This document shows, piece by piece, positions 57,702 through 64,000 of a DNA stretch of 64,000 bases (its first letter is position 1; each line of letters begins with the position of its first letter). The position numbers were made by a program, and so were the translations under genes. Below the pieces are notes generated by a model. That model had not been told where the DNA came from and did no database searches. It saw nothing but the letters and a program-made list of their open reading frames with translations. Origin of the DNA: an uncultured Eubacteriales bacterium. Its GTDB lineage: Bacteria; Bacillota; Clostridia; Oscillospirales; Oscillospiraceae. The stretch covers positions 124,001 to 188,000 of the forward strand of contig URLO01000001.1 of the NCBI GenBank assembly GCA_900548625.1, read 5' to 3'.

Positions 57702-58423
57702 ACCAGCTCCTCCTTCCGGAATACAGGCCCCTCCTTGCAGACACGGCGGGGGCCGTTTACCGTCTCAATGGTGCATCCCATGCACGCGCCGAAGCCGCAG
57801 CCCATGCGCGCCTCCAGACTCAAAAATCCGGGCTTGTCCGACGCGGCGCACAGCGCGCGCAGCATCGGCAGCGGGCCGCAGGCGCAGAAGCCGTCGTAGC
57901 GCTCCGGCAGCGCGTCGGTGACAAAGCCGCGCACGCCGAGGCTTCCGTCGGCGGTGGCGACGATCGTCTGAACGCCGAGTGCATGGAACGCATCGTCATA
58001 AAAGCGTTCGCTTGCCGTGTTGAAGCCCAGGATCGCGACCGGCGTTTTGCCGGCTGCCAGCAGCCGCTTTGCAAGGCCGTACATCGGCGGTACGCCGATG
58101 CCGCCGCCGATCACCAGCGTGACATCCTTGCAGGCGGCGGGGTCAAAGCCGTTTCCAAGACCGCTCAGCGCCGAAAGCACATCGCCTGTCGCACAGCGGG
58201 AGAGCCAGTCGGTGCCGCTGCCGACCACCTTATAGAGGATGGTCACGCTGCCCTCGTCCCAGTCGCACACCGAAAGCGGCCGCCGCAGGAAAAAGCCCGG
58301 GAGCTTCAGCTCCAGAAACTGTCCCGGCGCGGTGATGGCCGTGGTGTCGCCCAGAAGGCGCAGCCGGTAGACGCCCGGTGCGATGGGCGCGTTTTCCGCA
58401 ACGGTATAAAAAATCTCTTTCAA
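57695..58423 (-). CDS. pyrK: dihydroorotate dehydrogenase B, electron transfer subunit
   Basis: 242 aa. GQFLELKLPGFFLRRPLSVCD binds FAD, VIGGGIGVPPMYGLAKRL binds NAD, and MGCGFGACMGC plus a later Cys in RRVCKEGP hold the [2Fe-2S] cluster. Its start overlaps the pyrC stop by four bases. Confidence 0.95.
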   Translation of the reverse strand: MKEIFYTVAENAPIAPGVYRLRLLGDTTAITAPGQFLELKLPGFFLRRPLSVCDWDEGSVTILYKVVGSGTDWLSRCATGDVLSALSGLGNGFDPAACKDVTLVIGGGIGVPPMYGLAKRLLAAGKTPVAILGFNTASERFYDDAFHALGVQTIVATADGSLGVRGFVTDALPERYDGFCACGPLPMLRALCAASDKPGFLSLEARMGCGFGACMGCTIETVNGPRRVCKEGPVFRKEELVW

Positions 58424-59691
58424 TGTCCTTCCTCCTCCCAGACGATGTTTCCGCCGATCATGGTCATTTTGCAGACGCCCGTCAGCTCCACGCCGGCAAA
58501 GGGCGTTGCACGCCCCAGCGTGAAGAACTTCTCCGGGTTGACAATATAGCGCTCGTCAAGCGCGAACGCGGTCAGGTCGGCGGGCTGACCGGCCGCAAGC
58601 TCCGTTCCGCAGCCGAAGCGGCGCATCGGCGCGTCGTGCATCAGCTCGAGGAGCCTGGAAACGGGCACGATGCCCGGCTTTACCAGATATGTATACGCCG
58701 CCGCAAACGACGTCTCCAGTCCCACAACGCCCATGGCACTCTTTTCAAGGCCGCGCGATTTTTCCTCGCGGCTGTGCGGCGCGTGGTCGGTCACGAGCAT
58801 GTCGATCGTGCCGTCCAGAATGCCCTCGATCAGCGCGTCCCGGTCAGCCCTGTCGCGCAGGGGCGGATTCATTTTGAAGCGCCCGTCCTCCTGAAGATCG
58901 TCCTGCGTGAAGGCGAGGTAGTGCGCCGCCGTCTCACACGTCACGTCCACACCGCGCCGCTTTGCGCGGCGGAGGAGCTCCACACTCTCCTTGGTGGAGA
59001 CGTGGCAGACGTGATAGGCGCAGCCGGTCTCCTCCGCGAGGCGGATGTCGCGTGCGATCTGGCCCCATTCGCTTTCCGAGCAGATGCCGCGGTGACCATG
59101 TGCGCGCGCATACGCGCCGTCGTGGATGTAGCCGCCGCGCAGAAGGCTGTTGTCCTCGCAGTGTGCGGCCAGAATTTTGCCGAGACGCCTGCATTCCAGC
59201 ATGGCCTCGCGCATCAGGCTCTCGCTCTGGACGCCCTTGCCGTCATCGGAAAATGCGACCACATCCGGCGCCATGTCCGCGAGGTCTGCAAGGCGCTCGC
59301 CGCGCTCGCCGACGGTGATCGCGCCGTAGGGGTGTACATGCACGGCGGCGCTCTTGCCGATCAGCCGCCGCTGCACATCCAGCGCCGCGCGGCAGTCGGG
59401 GACGGGGTCAAGGTTCGGCATCGCCGCGACGTGCGCAAAGCCGCCGTGCGCCGCCGCCAGCGTCCCGGAGCGGATCGTCTCTTTATAAGAAAATCCCGGC
59501 TCACGAAGATGTACATGAACATCTACGAAACCGGGAAATAAAACAGAATGATGAAGATCAACAGAAACAGTATCAGCGGGGCAGGAAATACGATCCCCAA
59601 TGGAAACAATTCTGCCATCTGCAACCAATACTTCCGCCGAATGAAACACGCCATGCGTCAAAACCTGTGCGTTCGTCAAGTGGTAGCGCAT
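58420..59691 (-). CDS. pyrC: dihydroorotase
   Basis: 423 aa from the ATG at 59691, eight bases after GGAGG; the ATG at 59697 is only one base from it. GFVDVHVHLREPGFSYKETI supplies metal-binding His residues, NLDPVPDC and AHCEDNSL follow, and TDHAPHSREEK holds the catalytic Asp. Cyclises carbamoyl aspartate to dihydroorotate. First gene of the operon. Confidence 0.95.
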   Translation of the reverse strand: MRYHLTNAQVLTHGVFHSAEVLVADGRIVSIGDRISCPADTVSVDLHHSVLFPGFVDVHVHLREPGFSYKETIRSGTLAAAHGGFAHVAAMPNLDPVPDCRAALDVQRRLIGKSAAVHVHPYGAITVGERGERLADLADMAPDVVAFSDDGKGVQSESLMREAMLECRRLGKILAAHCEDNSLLRGGYIHDGAYARAHGHRGICSESEWGQIARDIRLAEETGCAYHVCHVSTKESVELLRRAKRRGVDVTCETAAHYLAFTQDDLQEDGRFKMNPPLRDRADRDALIEGILDGTIDMLVTDHAPHSREEKSRGLEKSAMGVVGLETSFAAAYTYLVKPGIVPVSRLLELMHDAPMRRFGCGTELAAGQPADLTAFALDERYIVNPEKFFTLGRATPFAGVELTGVCKMTMIGGNIVWEEEGH

Positions 59692-59721
59692 TGCCATGTC
59701 CTCCTTTTTTGTGCTTGGAGC

Positions 59722-59750
59722 ATTATATCGGACGGCATGCAGAATGTCAA
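59722..59750 (-). promoter_or_regulatory. pyr operon promoter
   Basis: Leftward TTGACA (59745-59750), 17-base spacer, TATAAT (59722-59727), a perfect consensus. Only about 25 bases remain to the pyrC start, so there is no room for a PyrR-type attenuator; control must act at initiation or elsewhere. Confidence 0.9.
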
Positions 59751-59812
59751 GGGGTTCACGGCGCAAATTCGGCACATTCCGCGTTTTAGGGGATATTGTT
59801 TTCTAATGGCGG

Positions 59813-60241
59813 TTATTCGTCCTGCTGCTTTTCTTTGATCTTTTGATTCATCTTCTTTGCCTGAATCATCATCGGGATAAAACGTATGGCCCAGATGACA
59901 AATGCAGAGATGACCTGAATCGCAACAACTGCCAGAGTTGCAAGCATGCCTTTCTGCGTCGGCAGCCCAACGCACAGAAAAGAAGCTCCGATCATGACCG
60001 TGCAGCCGATGCCCATGTGGATCAGCACCTTGAGCCACATTTTCAGTTTCGTTTCGTATACCACAGCCGGAATCCCGAAGCCTATGCCGATGATGACAGC
60101 ATTAAGTCCTGCTCTTGCGATACCGTATCCACTTGCAAACTTTTCCTCTCCGCCAATCAGTCCAAAAACGATACAGTATATTAAGAACACTACCGCTGCT
60201 ATACGCACGCCTGCCATCGCTGTTTGAGCAATCTTTTTCAT
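59813..60241 (-). CDS. DUF3021 family membrane protein
   Basis: 142 aa with four hydrophobic segments (about residues 9-30, 42-60, 72-92 and 100-122) and a charged C-terminal tail (KKMNQKIKEKQQDE). It lies fifteen bases downstream of a LytTR regulator, the typical partner of DUF3021 proteins. The pair probably forms a membrane-linked regulatory switch. Confidence 0.8.
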   Translation of the reverse strand: MKKIAQTAMAGVRIAAVVFLIYCIVFGLIGGEEKFASGYGIARAGLNAVIIGIGFGIPAVVYETKLKMWLKVLIHMGIGCTVMIGASFLCVGLPTQKGMLATLAVVAIQVISAFVIWAIRFIPMMIQAKKMNQKIKEKQQDE

Positions 60242-60256
60242 TTTGCCTATACCTCC

Positions 60257-60694
60257 TTATAATCCCAGATAGTTTTTGAAAGCGGGCAAATACTTCCGCG
60301 AAATGTAATCCTTGCAGCCGTTCTTCATAACCAGAAGCATCATATCTCCGAATGCAGGTTCCACACGCTCAAGATAATGCAAATTAACAAGGGTTCCTCT
60401 TGAAATCCTTAAAAATCCTTTTCCAAGGATTTCTTCAAACTCGTACAGCCGCCTGCCGCCGTCATACCGCTTCGTCTTGGTATATACGACCGTCTTTTCG
60501 TTTTCCACCCGAACCATGTAAATTTCATCGGGTCGAAGCACGATGATACTGTCGTTTTCCTTTACGGGGATTACATCAGGGATCTCCTTTTCGAGCAGTG
60601 CCGCTGTGCGGCGGATTTCCGGGGTTATCTCACTCGCATAGATCACGGCATACGGCTCTTTGGCTTCGGGCAGCACCTTGATTTCGACTTTCAT
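60257..60694 (-). CDS. LytTR DNA-binding domain regulator
   Basis: 145 aa from the ATG at 60694 (GAGGTG upstream; a GTG lies nine bases before). The C-terminal 100 residues form a LytTR domain (IIVLRPDEIYMVRVENEKTVVYTKTKRY, LGKGFLRISRGTLVNLHYLERVEPAFG and RKYLPAFKNYL). No receiver domain, so it is not a classical response regulator. Its membrane partner DUF3021 follows and probably controls it. Confidence 0.85.
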   Translation of the reverse strand: MKVEIKVLPEAKEPYAVIYASEITPEIRRTAALLEKEIPDVIPVKENDSIIVLRPDEIYMVRVENEKTVVYTKTKRYDGGRRLYEFEEILGKGFLRISRGTLVNLHYLERVEPAFGDMMLLVMKNGCKDYISRKYLPAFKNYLGL

Positions 60695-60729
60695 GAGTAT
60701 CACCTCGTTTCTCTTGCCCTTGCAAGCAT

Positions 60730-60758
60730 ATTATAACGGAAGTGTCCGGTTTTGTCTT
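60730..60758 (-). promoter_or_regulatory. promoter of the LytTR-DUF3021 pair
   Basis: Leftward AAGACA (60753-60758), 17-base spacer, perfect TATAAT (60730-60735), about 36 bases before the start codon. The weak -35 suits an activated promoter. Confidence 0.7.
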
Positions 60759-60827
60759 GGATTCGTCGGTAAGTGGTCAATTTGGGCGGGTAAGATGCGG
60801 TTTGCGTATGGCAAGCGCGGACGCCGG

Positions 60828-61409
60828 TCAGGAGCGGTTCGTCGGGAACGCGGTGATGCGATTTTTCCGGGGCACGGAGAGGCCGGAGCCGTCGCCGTTT
60901 TTTGCAAAATAGAAGAAATATCCGTATCTCGGGTCTGCCTTGAAAAGCGACAGCTCCGCCTCTGTGAACGTGCCGACAACGACTGTGAAATACCGCTTTT
61001 CGCCCTTTCCCTGATAGGTCCAGCACTCTGCCGAAGAAAGCGCGTAGCCTTCGGCAAGGAGGCGCTGATATTCCTCCGTTTTCTGTTCGCCGGACAGGGG
61101 CTTTCCGTCCTCATAGACGGTGAACGCCAGGAGAAACGCGGCCCTTTTGCCGGAGTAGTGCGTGCGCGCCTCTCTTACAGCGCTTTCAAAAAGGGTTTCT
61201 CCGGCATTGGGAACGCGATAAGCGCCGTCGGATGCGGACGGATAGCGGCTGACGAGCCGTATGCCGCTTTGCGCCGGGAGAAGCAGGAGGATGCCGGCGG
61301 CGGCCAGAACGAGACAGGCCGCGGCAGCGGTCAGGCGCACCCACCGGCGCTTTGCGGCTGCTCCGGCGGGCTTTTCAGGCATAGGATCGCGGATGTGTTC
61401 CTTTTTCAT
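60828..61409 (-). CDS. membrane-anchored protein of unknown function
   Basis: 193 aa from the ATG at 61409 (AAAGGAGG upstream). One membrane segment (LTAAAACLVLAAAGILLLL) after a basic cytoplasmic tail, then an outside domain of about 140 residues (LFESAVREARTHYSGKRAAFLLAFTVYEDGKPL...YFTVVVGTFTEAELSLFKADPRYGYFFYF). No domain recognised. It lies between the LytTR pair and the cobalamin cluster on the same strand. Confidence 0.6.
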   Translation of the reverse strand: MKKEHIRDPMPEKPAGAAAKRRWVRLTAAAACLVLAAAGILLLLPAQSGIRLVSRYPSASDGAYRVPNAGETLFESAVREARTHYSGKRAAFLLAFTVYEDGKPLSGEQKTEEYQRLLAEGYALSSAECWTYQGKGEKRYFTVVVGTFTEAELSLFKADPRYGYFFYFAKNGDGSGLSVPRKNRITAFPTNRS

Positions 61410-61489
61410 GGGGCACAGACCTCCTTTTTGTTTTTTCTGTACCTGCTTTGCGCAGATCCCTTCATAAATATATGACGAAAAAACATGGG

Positions 61490-61620
61490 GCGCGTTTCGC
61501 ACTTGAGCGCTTTCCAAAAACTTTTTTGACAAGCGAAAGCCGCGCAGCCGATGTGTTCGGCTGCGCGGCTCAGACTGTCAAGAAACCTCGTAGAGTTCGC
61601 GCCCGCAGGCAGGCGCAGCC
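61490..61620 (-). repeat. structured intergenic element, partial copy C
   Basis: Directly after the cobK-cbiET stop (leftward) come GCGCCTGCCTGCGGGCGCGAACTC and ACGAGGTTTCTTGACAGTCT, matching one end of copies A and B. Next is a hairpin with half-stem AGCCGCGCAGCCGA (61539-61571), and then CGCTTGTCAAAAAAGTTTTT plus degenerate sequence matching the opposite end of the element. So two element ends meet across one hairpin, as if units were in tandem or a copy had been deleted internally. Confidence 0.7.
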
Positions 61621-63609
61621 TCACGTCAGCGGGGCATTTGCGTTTTGCAGGGTAAAGACAAAGACGGGATTCTGCGCCTTCATGAGCTGATACGGCCCTG
61701 CGGCGGAGGATCTGGAGATCTGCACCAGAGTGCAGGACGCCGTCTCAAATTCCGCCATGCAGGCGCTCAGCGCGCCGGCGGACTCCAGCGTGACCGCCGT
61801 TGCGACGATGCGGACGCGCGGGTTTTTCCGAAGCGCAAGCCGCAGGATCTCCCGCAGGCCGCCTGCCGTGCCGCCGAGGAACACATGCGTCGGCGCAGGA
61901 AGCTCCTCGCACGCCTGCGGCGCGGTCCCGGCGACGATGGTGAGATTTTCTGTGCCGAAATGCGCCTTGTTTTCCTGAAGCAGGCTCAGCGCCTGCTCGT
62001 TTTTTTCAATGGCGTAGACCATGCCGCGGTCGGCTTGCAGCGCCATCTCAATGGAGACGGAGCCCGTGCCCGCGCCGACGTCCCAGCAGACGGCGTCGCG
62101 CGTGAGCTGCAATTTGGACAGGCAGATGCTTCGCACCTCGCTCTTGGTCATCGGGACGAGTCTGCCCTGCTCCTGCCGGCGCAAAAACGCCTCGTCCGGC
62201 AGCCCGTGCGTCACGACTGCGTCGGGGTGTGCATTTTCAATGAGCGCCACGCTGAGCTTGTCGAAGCTCCTCGCAGCCAGCTCTGCGGCGGTGCCGGAGG
62301 TGATCCGTTCGTCCGGATAGCTCAGGCGCTCACCCACATGGACGCGCACCTCGGAAAGCCCTGCCTCCGCAAGACGGCTGCAAAGGGCCTGCATACCGCC
62401 GTCGCCGCCGACCAGCGCGAACACCTTGTGATTGGCGCGCACTGCGCGGGCGATGTCGTGCGCTCTGCCGTGCAGGCTGACGACTGCGGCGTCGTCATAG
62501 CTGACGCCGAGGCGCGCGCAGAGATAGCTCATGGAGCTGAGACCCGGGAGCGTTGTGACCTTGCAGCCGCTCAGCAGCGGAAGGAGCTTCTTCGCGCCGC
62601 TGAAAAAGCCGGTGTCGCCCGAGAGCACAACGGTAAAGACCCGGCAGTCCGGCCGGGCATGTATGGCGGCGGCGATGTCATCCGGCGCGATGGCGGCGCA
62701 GGTCTGCTGGCCGGGACGCGCCACGGCGTCCAGCATCCGGCGCGCGCCGATCAGGCACTCTGCCCGCCGGATGGCGTCGCGGACGCTGTGTGTCTGGGCG
62801 TCCTCGCTTCCCGGGCCGATGCCGGCAAGATAGATTTCCGGCGCCGGACACAGACCGAAGCGCTCGCAGAGCATGGTGACGGTCTGCGTCAGATCAGCGC
62901 CTGCTTCCTGCTCCGGCGGACGGCCGATCACGACAAGGCGCGCGCCCGCTTTTTTCGCGGCGGACGCCTTTTCTTCAAAGCCGCCGGGCGCGCCGCCGTC
63001 CTTCGTGACGAGCCAGCGCGCCTGGATGCTGCGGAGCATGGCGGCGTTCATATCCTCTGAAAACGGCCCCTGCATCGCGAAAACATGCGAGGAGGGGAGT
63101 CCTGCCTGCGTGCACGCCTCCAGCGACGAGGCGATCGGCAGAACACGCGCCCAGACGCGCTCGGAAAAGCCGCTCAGCGGCTGATAGAGCGCGAGCTCCT
63201 TGCTGCCGGTCGTCAGCAGGATATTCCCATCCGTCTGCTGCAAAAAGCGGACGGCGTCCTGCGTGCTTTCGACAAACACCGCGTCCCCGGAAACGGCGGA
63301 CGCGCCGCGCAGCAGCCGCCAGTGCGCCGTCCCGGTCTGCTCACAGGCGCGCGCGATGCTCCTTGTGATGGACGCTGCATACGGATGCGTTGCGTCGATC
63401 ACGAGGTCAAAGCGCTCGCGCGACAGCATGGCAACGATCTCATCGACCGGGAGCTTTTTTGCCGAGACCGTCAGATGCTCCGACTCCGGAAGGAGCGTCT
63501 GGCCGTAGTCCGTCGCGACGCAGACCGTCGCTTCGCACGGCAGCGTGCTCAAAAGCTCGGTGAGCTTTCTGCCCTCGGTCGTGCCGCCGAACACACAGAA
63601 TTTATACAT
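61621..63609 (-). CDS. cobK-cbiET: fused precorrin-6A reductase / C5-methyltransferase / C15-methyltransferase-decarboxylase (CobK-CbiE-CbiT)
   Basis: 662 aa. Residues 1-250 are CobK/CbiJ (FCVFGGTTEGRKL, DLVIDATHPYAASIT, AMQGPFS, VTKDGG). About 255-465 are CbiE (YLAGIGPGSEDAQT, VVLSGDTGFFSGA, TLPGLSSMSYLCARLG). About 470-662 are CbiT (MTKSEVRSICLSKLQL, WDVGAGTGSVSIEMAL, HVFLGGTAGGL). It would carry out reduction and two methylations with decarboxylation of the corrin ring. CbiE-CbiT fusions are common; the added reductase is less so. Overlaps cbiH by eight bases. Confidence 0.92.
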   Translation of the reverse strand: MYKFCVFGGTTEGRKLTELLSTLPCEATVCVATDYGQTLLPESEHLTVSAKKLPVDEIVAMLSRERFDLVIDATHPYAASITRSIARACEQTGTAHWRLLRGASAVSGDAVFVESTQDAVRFLQQTDGNILLTTGSKELALYQPLSGFSERVWARVLPIASSLEACTQAGLPSSHVFAMQGPFSEDMNAAMLRSIQARWLVTKDGGAPGGFEEKASAAKKAGARLVVIGRPPEQEAGADLTQTVTMLCERFGLCPAPEIYLAGIGPGSEDAQTHSVRDAIRRAECLIGARRMLDAVARPGQQTCAAIAPDDIAAAIHARPDCRVFTVVLSGDTGFFSGAKKLLPLLSGCKVTTLPGLSSMSYLCARLGVSYDDAAVVSLHGRAHDIARAVRANHKVFALVGGDGGMQALCSRLAEAGLSEVRVHVGERLSYPDERITSGTAAELAARSFDKLSVALIENAHPDAVVTHGLPDEAFLRRQEQGRLVPMTKSEVRSICLSKLQLTRDAVCWDVGAGTGSVSIEMALQADRGMVYAIEKNEQALSLLQENKAHFGTENLTIVAGTAPQACEELPAPTHVFLGGTAGGLREILRLALRKNPRVRIVATAVTLESAGALSACMAEFETASCTLVQISRSSAAGPYQLMKAQNPVFVFTLQNANAPLT

Positions 63610-64000
63610 CGCGGTATCCTCGCGGCGTGACGAGCTCGTCTGCGACGAGCTTCGTGGCGGCGTTGCCGATGAAAACGGTGCAGAACATGTCGATCTGCGC
63701 CGTTTTGAGCGCGCCCAGCGTCAAAACGCGGCGGCTCTGGCCCTCGCGGCCGATGTTGCGGACCACGCCGCACAGCCGGTCCTCCGGCAGCACGCGCAGA
63801 AGGATCTCGCACGCCCGCTTGAGATGGTCGGGCCGGCCGTGGCTGGCGGGGTTGTAGATCGCGATGGAAAGGTCGGCCTCCGCCGCGCACAGCAGCCGCT
63901 TTTCGATTTTTTCCCACGGCGTCAGCCGGTCGGAGAGGCTGATGACGGCAAAATCGTGCGTCAGCGGGGCGCCGAGCACCGCCGCTCCGCTGCATGCCGC
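63602..64000 (-). CDS. cbiH: precorrin-3B C17-methyltransferase (CbiH/CobJ), N terminus beyond window
   Basis: The visible C-terminal 132 residues contain CSGAAVLGAPLTHDFAVISLSDRLTPWEKIEKRL, AIYNPASHGRPDHLKRAC and VVRNIGREGQSRRVLTLGAL, the CbiH/CobJ signature. It methylates C17 and contracts the ring. The gene runs on past position 64000. Coupled to the CobK-CbiET gene by an eight-base overlap, so a larger cobalamin operon lies to the right. Confidence 0.92.
   Translation of the reverse strand, partial: AACSGAAVLGAPLTHDFAVISLSDRLTPWEKIEKRLLCAAEADLSIAIYNPASHGRPDHLKRACEILLRVLPEDRLCGVVRNIGREGQSRRVLTLGALKTAQIDMFCTVFIGNAATKLVADELVTPRGYRDV

Noticed and set aside
1..64000. CRISPR arrays, tRNA and rRNA genes
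   Set aside because: No regularly spaced direct repeats and no convincing tRNA or rRNA signatures were seen on either strand. A covariance-model scan could not be run.

Overview
The window looks like a chromosomal segment of a GC-rich gut Clostridium relative (Oscillospiraceae-like). Evidence: Firmicute-type ribosome binding sites and sigma-A promoters, a pyrDB/pyrK-type pyrimidine operon, anaerobic (CbiH/CbiET-type) cobalamin genes, an S-layer-homology surface protein, and typical Clostridial mobile-element proteins (DUF2800, cysteine-rich KTR, large serine recombinases). No rRNA, tRNA or CRISPR array was seen. Product names come from motif recognition by eye; no database was searched.

Layout. 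1-17.8 kb is the early half of a prophage. About 29 small overlapping genes run leftward (Cro-like protein, Sak4-like ATPase with PD-(D/E)XK nuclease, SSB, replication proteins, RecU, DNA methylase, ParB-like protein, late regulator). A divergent immunity region (14.7-15.3 kb), a lysogen lipoprotein and a large serine integrase follow. 18.0-26.4 kb is a cobalamin-linked locus: two riboswitches, the first followed by a chimeric tyrosine recombinase and the second leading into a DUF4430/cadherin-like/SLH surface protein whose reading frame is broken near its start. 26.4-31.3 kb carries small HTH proteins, a sigma-like factor and a DUF2800 gene with an amber codon. 31.3-34.8 kb is an inserted cassette: XRE repressor, YhcG-type PDDEXK nuclease and serine recombinase, all translationally coupled. 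34.8-42.8 kb is a patchwork of broken pieces (phage fragment, relaxase tail, TetR/KTR, two-lobed aspartic protease, isochorismatase-like hydrolase, CPBP protease, split ABC exporter) that ends inside a truncated S9 peptidase.

From 43.9 kb the chromosome is orderly. It holds D-serine ammonia-lyase with a convergent LysR regulator; a peptide-use locus (divergent M20 peptidase; DUF1177, AroM, OPT transporter, M29 aminopeptidase); the full leftward operon pyrC-K-D-F-(HAD)-E-B-I; a LytTR/DUF3021 pair; and the start of a leftward cobalamin biosynthesis cluster with a CobK-CbiE-CbiT triple fusion.

The observation most worth following is a roughly 233-bp intergenic element. Two nearly complete copies (46.6 and 53.1 kb) and one remnant (61.5 kb) carry five hairpins, several with compensatory base changes. 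Each full copy sits inside a transcription terminator whose hairpin is present on both sides of the element, with a different hairpin sequence at each site and the same orientation to the upstream gene. It resembles a terminator-targeting, target-duplicating structured mobile element that I cannot assign to a known family.
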